In this document: in pieces, positions 36,689 through 45,841 of the stretch | Position numbering within the stretch: the first letter of the stretch is position 1 | Layout of the letters: each line of letters starts with the position of its first letter | Assembly: GCF_021648825.1 (NCBI RefSeq) | Contig: NZ_JAKJHS010000010.1 | Location: forward strand, 1-64,000 | Source of the DNA: Rhizobium halophilum | Lineage (GTDB): Bacteria > Pseudomonadota > Alphaproteobacteria > Rhizobiales > Rhizobiaceae | Length of the DNA: 64,000 nt | Direction of reading: 5' to 3' | Program-made: the position numbers and the translations under genes | Notes under the pieces: generated by a model | The model's database searches: none | What the model was told of the DNA's origin: nothing | Seen by the model: only the letters and a program-made list of their open reading frames with translations

Positions 36689-37762
36689 ATGACCGAGACG
36701 GGCAAGAACGGCCTCACCTACAGCGATGCCGGCGTCGATATCGACGCGGGAAATCTCATGGTCGAGAAGATCAAGCCGGCAGTCCGTTCCACCCGCCGAC
36801 CGGGCGCCGACGGCGAGATTGGCGGCTTTGGTGGGCTTTTCGATCTTCGCGCTGCCGGCTTCACCGACCCGGTGCTCGTTGCCGCCAATGACGGCGTCGG
36901 GACGAAACTCAAGATCGCCATCGATGCGGACCGCCACGACACCGTCGGAATCGACCTCGTGGCCATGTGCGTCAACGACCTCGTCGTCCAGGGCGCCGAA
37001 CCGCTTTTCTTCCTCGACTATTTCGCTACCGGCAAGCTTGATCCCGACCAGGGCGCCGCCATCGTGCAGGGCATTGCTGAAGGGTGCCGCCAAGCTGGAT
37101 GCGCCCTCATAGGCGGCGAAACGGCCGAAATGCCCGGCATGTATGCCGGCGGCGACTACGACCTGGCCGGCTTTGCCGTCGGTGCGGCCGAACGCGGCCA
37201 GTTGCTGCCGGTGGGCGATCTTGCCGAAGGGGATGCCATCCTCGGCCTCACCTCCTCCGGCGTTCATTCGAATGGCTTCTCACTGGTACGAAAGATCGTT
37301 TCGGTTTCGAAGCTGGATTGGGACGACGACGCGCCTTTCGCCGAAGGCAAGACGCTTGGGGAAGCGCTGCTGACCCCGACGCGGATTTATGTGAGGCCGC
37401 TGCTCAAGGCGATCCGTGAGACGGGAGCCATCAAGGCCCTTGCCCACATCACCGGCGGCGGCTTTCCCGAAAACATCCCGCGGGTCCTGCCTGCAAATCT
37501 CGCAGCCGAAATCGATCTCGATTCCATTCCGGTGACACCGGTGTTTTCGTGGCTGGCGCAGACGGGGGGCGTCGAGGCCAAGGAAATGCTGCGCACCTTC
37601 AACTGCGGTATCGGCATGACTGCCGTGGTCGCGGCCGAAGATGTCGACGCCGTGACCGCAATCCTGTCGGGCGAAGGCGAGGTGGTGGTGCCGCTTGGAC
37701 GGATCGTCGCCCGTGCGGACGGGGCTGCTGGCACCATCTACCGGGGCACGCTTGCCCTATGA
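36689..37762 (+). CDS. purM: phosphoribosylformylglycinamidine cyclo-ligase (AIR synthetase)
   Basis: Fifth step of purine synthesis: ATP-dependent closure of FGAM to AIR. The 357-residue protein has the AIRS domain with the conserved [14 protein letters not shown] strand, the second half with [23 protein letters not shown], and [16 protein letters not shown] typical of PurM. GGAGA precedes the ATG at 36689. The ATG of purN overlaps its stop, so both are made together. Divergent from the perM operon. Confidence 0.97.
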   Translation: MTETGKNGLTYSDAGVDIDAGNLMVEKIKPAVRSTRRPGADGEIGGFGGLFDLRAAGFTDPVLVAANDGVGTKLKIAIDADRHDTVGIDLVAMCVNDLVVQGAEPLFFLDYFATGKLDPDQGAAIVQGIAEGCRQAGCALIGGETAEMPGMYAGGDYDLAGFAVGAAERGQLLPVGDLAEGDAILGLTSSGVHSNGFSLVRKIVSVSKLDWDDDAPFAEGKTLGEALLTPTRIYVRPLLKAIRETGAIKALAHITGGGFPENIPRVLPANLAAEIDLDSIPVTPVFSWLAQTGGVEAKEMLRTFNCGIGMTAVVAAEDVDAVTAILSGEGEVVVPLGRIVARADGAAGTIYRGTLAL

Positions 37763-38439
37763 GCCTGCGCGGCGCCGACGGAAAGCGCAAGCGCGTCGCC
37801 GTCTTCATTTCGGGCGGCGGCTCCAACATGCTTTCGCTTGCCAGGGCCTGCCAGGTGCAGGACTGGCCCGCGGAGATCGCCTGCGTGATCTCCGACAAGG
37901 CATCTGCCGGCGGGCTGGCGAAGGCTGAGGCGCTTGCCATCCCGACGCAGGTCTTCGAACGCAAAGACTATGCGAGCAAGGAGGAGCACGAAGCTGCGAT
38001 ACTCGCCGCTCTCGATGATATCGCTCCCGATGTTATCTGCCTTGCGGGCTATATGAGACTCCTCTCCGGCGACTTCATCCGCCGGCACGAGGGGCGCATC
38101 CTCAATATCCACCCCTCCCTGCTGCCGCTGTTTCCCGGCCTTCACACACACCAGCGCGCCATCGACGCTGGGATGCGAATTGCCGGCTGCACCGTGCATT
38201 TCGTCACCGAGGGCATGGACGAAGGACCAATCATCGCCCAGGCGGCGGTGCCGGTGCTGGTCGGGGATACGGCGGAAACGCTGGCGGCACGTCTGCTGAC
38301 GGTGGAGCACCAACTTTATCCGCTTGCGCTAAAGCTCGTGGCGGAGGGCAAAGTGCAAATGGAGGATGGGCGCGCCGTGACGAAGCCCGGCACAAATGTC
38401 GAGCTTGCGGAGCAGAGGCTGATCTCCGGCGGGCTCTAG
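37759..38439 (+). CDS. purN: phosphoribosylglycinamide formyltransferase
   Basis: Third step of purine synthesis, transferring formyl from 10-formyltetrahydrofolate to GAR. The 226-residue enzyme shows the GAR-binding [13 protein letters not shown] loop at its N-terminus and the catalytic region with [21 protein letters not shown] (Asn and His of the active site) plus [19 protein letters not shown]. Start codon overlaps the purM stop (ATGA). The substrate methyl-folate comes from the glyA pathway encoded in the same window. Confidence 0.96.
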   Translation: MSLRGADGKRKRVAVFISGGGSNMLSLARACQVQDWPAEIACVISDKASAGGLAKAEALAIPTQVFERKDYASKEEHEAAILAALDDIAPDVICLAGYMRLLSGDFIRRHEGRILNIHPSLLPLFPGLHTHQRAIDAGMRIAGCTVHFVTEGMDEGPIIAQAAVPVLVGDTAETLAARLLTVEHQLYPLALKLVAEGKVQMEDGRAVTKPGTNVELAEQRLISGGL

Positions 38440-38502
38440 TGAGCTGTTTGACCCGGCCGTCTCCTGCGATTATCTTCGGAACAGTACTGGAGCGAGACGT
38501 CC

Positions 38503-38715
38503 ATGACCACCGATGCGCATCATCCGGAAGTTGGCTTGTCCACGATCGCTCTGTCCGATGACCAAGTGATCCTCACGCTTGCGGAGCGCCACTCGCTGAC
38601 GGCTTACGATGCCGCTTATCTCGCGCTAGCGTTGGAACGCCAGTTGCCACTTGCAACTCTCGACCGGAAGCTGACGAAGGCCGCGCAGAGCGAAGGCCTC
38701 CCTTCGCTGACATAG
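38503..38715 (+). pseudogene. PIN-domain (VapC-like) toxin fragment
   Basis: The 70 codons match only the C-terminal half of a VapC ribonuclease toxin: LAERHSLTAYDAAYLALALERQLPLATLDRKLTKAAQSEGL contains the conserved D-A-A-Y-L and T-L-D-R motifs with the last acidic residues. The N-terminal half with the first catalytic aspartate is missing, and no VapB gene is visible upstream, where purN ends 60 bases before. It is therefore a decayed toxin gene and probably has no activity. Confidence 0.65.
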
Positions 38716-38739
38716 CGTCGTCGCCTCTACGCAGACGCT

Positions 38740-39330
38740 CTAAAGCTTGTCCCGGTTCAGCGCCGCCCAGTGCAGGAGCATGATCGTCTTGCCATCGCAG
38801 ATCTCGCCGGTGCTGATCATTGCGAGCGCCTCGTCGAGCGGTATTTCCAGCACCTCGATGTCCTCGTGCTCATCGTCCAGCCCGCCTCCGTCCTCCACTT
38901 TGTGACTGAGGTCGATCGGCGCGTAGAAGAAATGGATGCGCTCGGTGACGGCGCCGGGGGACATGAAGCATTCGAAGAGGAAGCGGACGTCGCTCACTTC
39001 GTAACCCGTTTCCTCCACCGCCTCGCGGCGGATTGCCTCCTCCGGGTGATCACCATCCAAGAGGCCAGCCGGCGTCTCGATCATCCAGCCGGAATGGCCG
39101 TTGACATGCGCTGGCATGCGGAGCTGTTTGACGAGGACGACGACCTGACGGTTCGGGTCAAACAGCAGGATGGTTGCACCGTTGCCGCGGTCATAGACTT
39201 CCCGCGAGAGCCGGTTGGTTTCTCCCTTGGAGCTTGTGTAGTCGAAGGTGACCTTGCGCAGGTGGTACCAGTTGTCCGAGAGCGTCTTGTCCTCGACGAT
39301 CTCGATCTTCGCATTCTCAAGCTTGCTCAT
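38740..39330 (-). CDS. Nudix hydrolase (ADP-ribose/GDP-mannose pyrophosphatase-like)
   Basis: A 196-residue enzyme that hydrolyses nucleoside diphosphate-X bonds. The Nudix box is seen as GLLDGDHPEEAIRREAVEETGYE, preceded by the strand region VVLVKQLRMPAHVNGHSGWMIETPA. The N-terminal half, with NWYHLRKVTFDYTSSKGETN, is the beta domain of the ADP-ribose pyrophosphatase group; NudK-type activity on GDP-mannose is also possible. Its ATG overlaps the stop of the upstream oxidoreductase gene (ATGA), so translation is coupled; the biochemical link is not clear. Confidence 0.87.
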   Translation of the reverse strand: MSKLENAKIEIVEDKTLSDNWYHLRKVTFDYTSSKGETNRLSREVYDRGNGATILLFDPNRQVVVLVKQLRMPAHVNGHSGWMIETPAGLLDGDHPEEAIRREAVEETGYEVSDVRFLFECFMSPGAVTERIHFFYAPIDLSHKVEDGGGLDDEHEDIEVLEIPLDEALAMISTGEICDGKTIMLLHWAALNRDKL

Positions 39331-41465
39331 GCAGGGTCCTTGCGCAGCCAGACGCGGTTATCGTGGAAGGCGGCGCCGCCATATGGCGCGACGGCATCGG
39401 CACCGGTCAATACGTTGATCCCCTCCCCGTCGAGATGCGCCTTGTTGGGCCAGAGGCCTTCTGCGATCAGTACGCCCGGCTTGGCGCCCGCAACGATCCG
39501 CGCATGGAGACGGATCTCGCCGCGCGTGTTGCCGAGGCGGACGATGTCGCCGTCAAGGATGCCGAGGCGAAGTGCGTCGGAAGGCTCGATCATCACCTCG
39601 GGCCGGCCCTCCTTCTGCGCCGAGGTCGGTGTCTCGGCGAAGGTGGAGTTGAGGAAGTTGCGGGCGGGCGATGTTGCGAGTCGGAAGGGATGCTCGGCAT
39701 CGGCCTCCTCGATCACCGGGACGTAGTCGGGAAACTTCGGCAGGGCCGCGACCGGCCCCATAGGCCCCAGGCTCTTCGGCGGACGATTCGGGGACGGGCC
39801 GTTTGCCCAGTCGGGGCTGAAGCGGAACTTGCCGTCTGGATAGCCGAAGCCCTTGAGGTAATGCGCCGTGTCGAAGTCGGGCTGGGCGTCGATCCAGCGC
39901 TGCAGGGCAAGCGTCTCGAACCCGGGCCAGCCGCTGGCCTCCAACATGCGGTCGATATGCTCTCGCTCCGAAAGGCCGAAGCCGGGGTAATGAGAGACGC
40001 CGAGGCGTTTGGCAAGTTCCTCGATGACCAAGAGGTTGGTACGCACCGTTTCCGGCGGCTCGACCAGCTTGGGCCCGAGCAGGATGTGGTTCTGTCCGCC
40101 GGCGCGATAAAGGTCGTCATGCTCGAGAAACATCGTCGCGGGCAGGATGACATCGGCCATCTCAGCCGTTTCCGTCAGGAACTGTTCGTGAACGGCGACG
40201 AAGAGATCTTCGCGGGCGAAGCCCTGCTTCACCAGCCGCTGCTCCGGCGCGACATTCACCGGATTGGTGTTTTGGATCAGGAGCGCGGTGACAGGGCCGC
40301 GATGGCGCAGCGCGTCGGCGTCGCCGGTCAGCACGCGACCGATCTGCGACTGGTCGAGCATGCGGAGGTCGGGATCGGCATAGGCCGTTCCCATCAGTTC
40401 TGCCTTGTTCAGGCGGAAGATGTCGCCGTTGTTGTGGAAGGCGCCACCGCCTTCATGTTGCCAGGAGCCGAGGACGGTGGCGACCGACAGGGCCGCATGC
40501 ATGGAGACCGTGCCGTTGCGTTGGCGCCCGAAGCCGTAGCCGAGGCGGAAGAAGGTCTTCTTCGTCGTGCCGACAAGGCGGGCGAAGGCTTCGATTTCCT
40601 CCACCGTCAGGCCCGTGATCGCAGATGCCCACTCCGGCGTCCTGGTCCGCAGATGCTCCTCCAGCCCGGCCGGGTCATCGGCAAACTTCGCCATGTAGTC
40701 GCGATCGGCGTATCCGTCTCGGAACGAGACATGCATGACGGCACAGGCAAGTGCGGCGTCGGTGCCGGGCTTCAGGATCAGGCCCATGTCGGCCTGCTTC
40801 ATCGTCGGGTTGTCGTAGATGTCGATGACGACGATCGGCGCGCCGCGGTCCTTGCGCGCCCGCACCGCATGCGTCATCACGTTGACCTGGGTGGAGACGG
40901 CATTGGTCCCCCAGATGACGACGCAGTCGGCTTTCGCCATTTCTCGAGGGTCCGGTCCGCGCAGGGCGCCGGTGCCCATCACATAGCCGGTCCAGGCCAT
41001 GTTCGTGCAAATCGAGCCAAAGAAACCGGAATATTTCTTGGCGTGACGCAGGCGCTCAATGGAATCACGCTGCACCTGGCCCATTGTGCCGGCGTAGAAA
41101 TAGGGCCAGACAGCCTCGGAGCCGTGGCGGGCCTCTGCCTGGACAAATGCCTCGGCGACTTCATCAAGGGCCGCTTCCCAAGAGATTTCCTGCCAGGCGC
41201 CCTCGCCCTTGGCTCCCAGCCGGCGCTTTGGCGTCAGCAGGCGCTTCGGGTGATAGATGCGCTCGCTGTAGCGCGCCACCTTGGCGCAGATGACGCCGGC
41301 GGTATAGGTATTCTCATTCGAGCCGCGCACCCTGCCAATGCGGCCTTCTGGCGTGAGATCGACATCGAGGGCGCAGGCGGACGGGCAGTCATGTGGGCAC
41401 ACGGTGTGTCCGACGCGCGTGACGGTGGGAGCGGCTTTCGCCGTGATCGGGGTCGCAAGGTTCAT
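39327..41465 (-). CDS. molybdopterin-dependent oxidoreductase
   Basis: A 712-residue enzyme of the DMSO-reductase family. The N-terminal [4Fe-4S] site has four cysteines: C23, C27 and C31 in TVCPHDCPSAC, and C60 in AGVICAKVARY. The molybdopterin domains follow with VVIWGTNAVSTQVNVM, ILPATMFLEHDDLYR and the C-terminal barrel with EPSDALRLGILDGDIVRLGNTRGE. The substrate is not known; formate-like or nitrate-like roles are possible, but partner electron carriers are absent. It starts without a strong ribosome site and is coupled to the Nudix gene. Assembly requires the moaD/moaE pathway encoded later. Confidence 0.9.
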   Translation of the reverse strand: MNLATPITAKAAPTVTRVGHTVCPHDCPSACALDVDLTPEGRIGRVRGSNENTYTAGVICAKVARYSERIYHPKRLLTPKRRLGAKGEGAWQEISWEAALDEVAEAFVQAEARHGSEAVWPYFYAGTMGQVQRDSIERLRHAKKYSGFFGSICTNMAWTGYVMGTGALRGPDPREMAKADCVVIWGTNAVSTQVNVMTHAVRARKDRGAPIVVIDIYDNPTMKQADMGLILKPGTDAALACAVMHVSFRDGYADRDYMAKFADDPAGLEEHLRTRTPEWASAITGLTVEEIEAFARLVGTTKKTFFRLGYGFGRQRNGTVSMHAALSVATVLGSWQHEGGGAFHNNGDIFRLNKAELMGTAYADPDLRMLDQSQIGRVLTGDADALRHRGPVTALLIQNTNPVNVAPEQRLVKQGFAREDLFVAVHEQFLTETAEMADVILPATMFLEHDDLYRAGGQNHILLGPKLVEPPETVRTNLLVIEELAKRLGVSHYPGFGLSEREHIDRMLEASGWPGFETLALQRWIDAQPDFDTAHYLKGFGYPDGKFRFSPDWANGPSPNRPPKSLGPMGPVAALPKFPDYVPVIEEADAEHPFRLATSPARNFLNSTFAETPTSAQKEGRPEVMIEPSDALRLGILDGDIVRLGNTRGEIRLHARIVAGAKPGVLIAEGLWPNKAHLDGEGINVLTGADAVAPYGGAAFHDNRVWLRKDPA

Positions 41466-41548
41466 CGGTTTTCTATATTCGAAGCAGGGAGGCGCAAGAA
41501 GCGAGATTTGCAGCCCATCAAATTAATTCATACGGGGCGGAAGCAGCC

Positions 41549-42424
41549 ATGAACTATCGGCACATCTACCATGCGGGCAATTTTGCGGACGTGCTCAAGC
41601 ATGCGGTGCTTTCGCGACTCATCGCCTACATGCAGAAGAAGGACAAGGCTTTCCGGATGCTCGACACCCATGCCGGCATTGGCCTCTATGACCTGTCGTC
41701 CGAGGAGGCGCAGAAGACCGGCGAATGGCGCGACGGCATCGGGCGGCTGATGGAAGCCGATCTGCCGCCCAGGGCGGCTGAACTGCTGGACCCCTATGTC
41801 TCGGCGATCCGCGCGCTCAATCCCGGCGCCGACCTGACGCTCTATCCTGGATCGCCGAAACTGGCGCGAATGCTGTTTCGCCCGCAGGACCGCCTGTCGG
41901 CGATGGAACTGCATTCGGACGACTACAATCGCCTCTCCCGCCTGTTCGAGGGCGATTATCAGGTGCGGGTGACGGAACTCGATGGATGGCTGGCGCTCGG
42001 GGCTCACCTGCCGCCCAAGGAGAAGCGCGGGATCGTGCTCGTGGATCCACCGTTCGAGGAGGAGGGCGAATACGCGCATCTGGCGAGCGGATTGGCAGGC
42101 GCGCACCGCCGCTTTCCTGGCGGCACCTATTGCCTGTGGTACCCGCTGAAGAAAGGAGCTCCCATCAAGGACTTTCATCAGGCGCTGCAGGATCTGAATA
42201 TCCCGAAGATGCTCTGCGTCGAGCTGACGGTCTGCAGCGACCGAGAAACGACAGGGCTCAACGGCTCAGGATTGGTTATCGTCAACCCGCCATTCACGCT
42301 GAAGGACGAGATGCATGTCGTGCTGCCTGTCCTCAAGGAGGCCATGGCGCGAGATCGTTTCGCCTCACAGCGGGCGTTCTGGCTGCGAGGGGAAGACGTC
42401 GATCAAGATTCGGCAGATGCCTGA
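41549..42424 (+). CDS. rlmJ: 23S rRNA (adenine(2030)-N(6))-methyltransferase RlmJ
   Basis: Methylates A2030 of 23S rRNA in ribosome maturation. The 291-residue protein starts MNYRHIYHAGNFADVLKHAVLSRL, the family signature, contains the SAM loop DTHAGIGLYD and the catalytic GIVLVDPPFEEEGEY. GGAAG lies seven bases before the ATG. Its 3' end overlaps by 22 bases the convergent gene for a flippase-like protein. Divergent from the molybdopterin oxidoreductase. Confidence 0.95.
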   Translation: MNYRHIYHAGNFADVLKHAVLSRLIAYMQKKDKAFRMLDTHAGIGLYDLSSEEAQKTGEWRDGIGRLMEADLPPRAAELLDPYVSAIRALNPGADLTLYPGSPKLARMLFRPQDRLSAMELHSDDYNRLSRLFEGDYQVRVTELDGWLALGAHLPPKEKRGIVLVDPPFEEEGEYAHLASGLAGAHRRFPGGTYCLWYPLKKGAPIKDFHQALQDLNIPKMLCVELTVCSDRETTGLNGSGLVIVNPPFTLKDEMHVVLPVLKEAMARDRFASQRAFWLRGEDVDQDSADA

Positions 42425-43347
42425 TTGGCTCTGTACTGCGTCCGCTCGAAGATGAAGATCACCGCCAGCGCGATGGCGAATGGAATCAGCAGATAGAACA
42501 GCCGGAAGACAAGCAGTGCCGCGATGACGTCTGCCTGATCCATGTCAGGCAGGCCCATTACGAAGACGAGTTCTAGAACGCCTAACCCTCCTGGCGCGTG
42601 GGAAATCAGCGCCGCGGAAAACGAGACTAGGAAGATGCCGAGGACCACGATGAACCCGGGGTTTCCAACTTCCGGCAACGCAAAATAGATGATGCCAGCC
42701 GCACCGATCAGCTCGAGCGGACCAATGATGAGCTGGGATAGGACCACGCGCGGAGATGGGTAGGTTAGCTGCGTCTTGCCGATCTTGATCGATCGAGGGC
42801 GTAGAAAGCTAATGGCGACGTAGATCGCTATGAGCGCGAGAATGCCGATGCCGGTGCCTGAAGATGCGCTGATCGCGAAGCCGTCGCCGAACCGCTCTGT
42901 GATGTGTGGCTTTAACACCAGTACCAGCCCGGCCAACACCAATGTGCCGAGAACAAAGGTGAATGAGCAAAGCGCGATCAAGGCGCCGATCTCACGGCCG
43001 CTCAATCCTTTGGAGGAATAGGCCCTGTAGCGGACCACACCGCCGGAGATAACGGAGGCGCCGATATTGTGCGAAAGCGCATAGGTGGTGAAGGATGAGA
43101 CAGTGATGAACCACAGGTTCACCTTTTTGCCGAGATGCATGAGCGCAATCCGGTCATAGCCCGCAAGCGCTGCATAGGCGACCAACGTCGACAAGGCGGC
43201 AAGAAACCAGTGGAGCCCGGAGATAGCTACCAAGCTCTCCCAGACGTCGTCGAGTGAGAGTCCACGAAGTTCCTTGTAGAGAAGCCAGCCGCAAACAGCT
43301 ATCGTTGCCGCACCAACCACGGGCCAGAAATATTTCTTCAATGTCAT
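42403..43347 (-). CDS. lysylphosphatidylglycerol synthase/flippase-like membrane protein (UPF0104)
   Basis: A 314-residue protein with about eight segments, similar to the N-terminal flippase half of MprF (UPF0104). FTTYALSHNIGASVISGGVVRYRAYSSKG and SAALISHAPGGLGVLELVF are the two conserved signatures (the second with G-G-x-G-V-L-E). The synthase half is absent, so it may be a lipid flippase without the enzyme. The ATG at 43347 has poor ribosome spacing; 43380 is a possible start with a good GGAGGAG to its right. Overlaps rlmJ at its 3' end. Confidence 0.83.
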   Translation of the reverse strand: MTLKKYFWPVVGAATIAVCGWLLYKELRGLSLDDVWESLVAISGLHWFLAALSTLVAYAALAGYDRIALMHLGKKVNLWFITVSSFTTYALSHNIGASVISGGVVRYRAYSSKGLSGREIGALIALCSFTFVLGTLVLAGLVLVLKPHITERFGDGFAISASSGTGIGILALIAIYVAISFLRPRSIKIGKTQLTYPSPRVVLSQLIIGPLELIGAAGIIYFALPEVGNPGFIVVLGIFLVSFSAALISHAPGGLGVLELVFVMGLPDMDQADVIAALLVFRLFYLLIPFAIALAVIFIFERTQYRANQASAES

Positions 43348-43430
43348 TCCGTCTTGCCGATCTTCGCTCCTCCAAGGCATATCAGCGACTGCGGTGCATT
43401 AGCTGACTCGGTTACTTTGGAGGCAACGGA

Positions 43431-44078
43431 TTGAGGTATCAACCTTTTAGAACAGCTTTTGCTGCAATCATGCTCCTTGTGACGTTCAACGCCGCGCAGG
43501 GGCAGTCTCCTGATTTTGACTTCTATGTCCTTTCGCTCTCGTGGTCGCCCACCTACTGTGCCTCCCAAGAGGGCGGGCGCAGTTCCCAGCAATGCAACGG
43601 CAGCGATCGTCATGCATTCGTCGTGCACGGCCTTTGGCCACAGCACGAGCGGGGTTATCCGGAGTTCTGCGCCAGCCGCGAGCCTCAGCGTGTACCGCAG
43701 GCGCTCGGAGAGACTATGTTCGACATCATGCCCTCGATGGGACTGATCGGCCACCAGTGGCGCAAGCATGGCAGTTGCACCGGGCTTAGCCAGCGGGATT
43801 ATCTGGCGCAGACCCGGGAAGCTTTCGGTCGCGTCGCGATCCCTGCTGAACTTGCCGAAGGCAAGCGACGTCTAACCCTATCGTCCGAGGAGATCGAGGC
43901 AGCGTTTGTCGCGGCCAATCCCGGTCTGACCGAACGCGGCATCGCCGCCATCTGTGAGGGACGGCAATTGGAGGAGGTGCGTATCTGCCTGACGAGGAAC
44001 CTGCAGTTCCGCGACTGCCTGGAAGTCGATCGCCGCGGCTGCCGCCTTGATCGCATTGACCTTCCGCCCGTGAACTAG
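43431..44078 (+). CDS. secreted ribonuclease T2
   Basis: A 215-residue periplasmic ribonuclease of the T2 family, which cleaves RNA to 2',3'-cyclic phosphates. The signal peptide MRYQPFRTAFAAIMLLVTFN is followed by the two conserved catalytic segments FVVHGLWP (CAS I) and HQWRKHGSC (CAS II); several cysteines fit disulfide pairing. The start is TTG at 43431, as GGAGG lies seven bases before it; the normal ATG alternatives would cut the signal. It is divergent from the flippase-like gene. Confidence 0.92.
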   Translation: MRYQPFRTAFAAIMLLVTFNAAQGQSPDFDFYVLSLSWSPTYCASQEGGRSSQQCNGSDRHAFVVHGLWPQHERGYPEFCASREPQRVPQALGETMFDIMPSMGLIGHQWRKHGSCTGLSQRDYLAQTREAFGRVAIPAELAEGKRRLTLSSEEIEAAFVAANPGLTERGIAAICEGRQLEEVRICLTRNLQFRDCLEVDRRGCRLDRIDLPPVN

Positions 44079-44107
44079 ACGAACAGCCATTCAAGGACAC
44101 GTCCCAA

Positions 44108-44707
44108 ATGAAGCTCTTATACTCGCCCGCCTCCCCCTATGCCGCCAAGGTCAGGATGGCGGCGCGCCATGCCGATATTGATCTTGAGACCGTGAAGGTG
44201 GACACCGCAAGCAATCCTCCGGAACTGCTGGACAACAACCCGCTCGGCAAGATCCCCACCCTGTTGCGAAAAGGTGAGGCACCTATCTATGACAGTGTTG
44301 CGATCATGCATTATCTGGACCGGCTATCGGGCGGCATGATCTATCCCAAGAAGGATCTTAAACGCACCGACGCCGAAGTGCTGGAAGCACTGTGCGACGG
44401 CATGATGGACAGCCTTCTGGCGATCATGAACGAGCGTCGCAGCCGCCCCGAGGACCGGGTTCACCAGCCGTGGATCGACAAGCAATGGGACAAGGTCAGC
44501 CGCGGGCTTGACTACCTCAACGCCCATCCGCCGAAAACGGGCAAGAAGCTCCACGGCGGCCATTTCGCGTTGGCGGCACTCTTGAGCTATCTGGACCTTC
44601 GATTCGACGACCGGAACTGGCGCGCCGGCCGCGAGGAGCTTGCGGCGTGGCCGGATGCATTCCTGACGCAGTTCCCGGATTATACGGAGTTGAAGGCGAG
44701 CGCTTGA
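44108..44707 (+). CDS. glutathione S-transferase family protein
   Basis: A 199-residue GST: thioredoxin-like N-terminal domain (MKLLYSPASPYAAKVRMAAR, with LLDNNPLGKIPTLLRKGEAPIYDSVAIMHYLDRL giving the cis-proline and glutathione-binding serine/Asp) and an all-helical C-terminal domain from about 85. It is likely to use glutathione in detoxification; the class is unclear. It begins 30 bases after the RNase T2 stop and probably shares its transcript. An intrinsic terminator follows. Confidence 0.87.
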   Translation: MKLLYSPASPYAAKVRMAARHADIDLETVKVDTASNPPELLDNNPLGKIPTLLRKGEAPIYDSVAIMHYLDRLSGGMIYPKKDLKRTDAEVLEALCDGMMDSLLAIMNERRSRPEDRVHQPWIDKQWDKVSRGLDYLNAHPPKTGKKLHGGHFALAALLSYLDLRFDDRNWRAGREELAAWPDAFLTQFPDYTELKASA

Positions 44708-44710
44708 ACA

Positions 44711-44747
44711 GAAATGCCGGCAGCTTAGCCACCGGCATTTCTTCTTT
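44711..44747 (+). terminator. intrinsic terminator after the GST gene
   Basis: A 10-bp perfect stem GAAATGCCGG/CCGGCATTTC with an 11-base loop, followed by TTCTTTC. It also faces the convergent porin gene. Confidence 0.7.
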
Positions 44748-44761
44748 CGATTAAGCAGATA

Positions 44762-45397
44762 TCAGAACTTGACGCCGATACCGACCTTGACGCTGTGGTC
44801 GTCGTAGCCGCGCGAGAATGAGCCACTGTCGAGGTTATAGGTGTCGCTACCGAAGTCGGTGTAGCGGTACTCGACGCGGGCCGTGATGTTGTCGGTCACG
44901 AGCGCTTCCGCGCCGGCACCAACCGTATAACCTACGGCCGTGTTGCTGTCGGAAGACGTCGCGTCGGACAGTTCGTTGTCCTGCAGGGCCACACCGGCCG
45001 TACCGTAGATCAGGAACGGGTTGAGGTCGTAACCGACGCGAGCGCGAACGGACCCATTCCAGCCGGCCTTGCCATCGACGCCCGTTGCGACGTCCTGTTC
45101 TTCGCCATTGTAGCCGACGTCGCCTTCGAGACCGTAGACGATCTGGCCGCTCTGCATGTTATAGCCGCCGAAGACGCCGCCACCGAAGGCGCCATCACGA
45201 TCGCTGCTGCCGAAGCGGCCCCAGTCATAGGCGCCGTAGCCGCCGAGGTAAGCCCCGCTCCAATCCTTTGCCGGTGCCGGCTGCTCGTAGGCAACGGGTG
45301 CCTCCGGGATCTGGTCGACGGCATCAGCGGCATTGGCGCCCGAGCAGGCGGCGAAAGTAGCAGCCGAAGCCACCAAGGTTGCGATGAGAGTACGCAT
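44762..45397 (-). CDS. outer-membrane porin, Omp25/RopB-like beta-barrel
   Basis: A 211-residue outer-membrane protein of the Omp25/RopB type common in Rhizobiales. It has a signal peptide (MRTLIATLVASAATFAACSG continuing to NAA, cleavage before ADAVD), then a short linker with KDWSGAYLGGYGAYDWG, the first of about eight strands, and the final strand DDHSVKVGIGVKF ending in F, as needed for BAM insertion. AGGAGA lies seven bases before the ATG. The 444-base gap upstream is likely regulatory and contains a palindrome. Confidence 0.87.
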   Translation of the reverse strand: MRTLIATLVASAATFAACSGANAADAVDQIPEAPVAYEQPAPAKDWSGAYLGGYGAYDWGRFGSSDRDGAFGGGVFGGYNMQSGQIVYGLEGDVGYNGEEQDVATGVDGKAGWNGSVRARVGYDLNPFLIYGTAGVALQDNELSDATSSDSNTAVGYTVGAGAEALVTDNITARVEYRYTDFGSDTYNLDSGSFSRGYDDHSVKVGIGVKF

Positions 45398-45841
45398 ACA
45401 AATTCTCCTGGTTTGCCGGGCCGGAATGTTCGGCGACGAGACTGCCACCAATGCTTGCCCGGCCCGCTGAGACGAACATGTTCGGCAAATGCGGGCAAGA
45501 AAGAGCCGAAATGTGAATTGATTGTGTTTCCAGAGCGGCAAAAAGGTGATGTTGCAACGCGGCAACATGATGTTTCTTAACCATTATTTTGATCAGGGAC
45601 CGTATCCACCCTCGGGCGCCAGATTAGCCCGGCAATCCCCTCTGCACCTTTACCGGATGTTTACACTGTCTCTGCCGCCCTGATGACATGGCCGCACACC
45701 GCTCACCCCACGAATGGGGCTGCCGCCTTTCAATGGAGACCGCGACGCACTACCTGTAAGGCATTCACGAAGGAAGCGATTCGAGCCGGCAACAGGCAGT
45801 GCAGCACCTGTAGAAGCGGCGCCACCGGCCAAGAGGACGCA
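45398..45841. other. 444-base divergent control region between the porin and uvrC
   Basis: No protein gene or RNA was recognised. It holds the leaders of the porin gene (minus) and uvrC (plus), and the 20-base palindrome listed separately. Open frames that cross it lack ribosome sites. Confidence 0.5.
45549..45568. promoter_or_regulatory. 20-base palindrome ATGTTGC-N6-GCAACAT
   Basis: Arms at 45549-45555 and 45562-45568 are perfectly complementary. The size, spacing and position between two divergent genes are those of an operator for a dimeric regulator, but no known consensus was recognised. Confidence 0.35.

Noticed and set aside
38503..38715. Working VapBC toxin-antitoxin system
   Set aside because: Only the C-terminal half of the toxin is present and there is no antitoxin gene.
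39363..41552. 729-codon plus-strand open frame
   Set aside because: It is antisense to the molybdopterin oxidoreductase, whose cofactor motifs are unambiguous.
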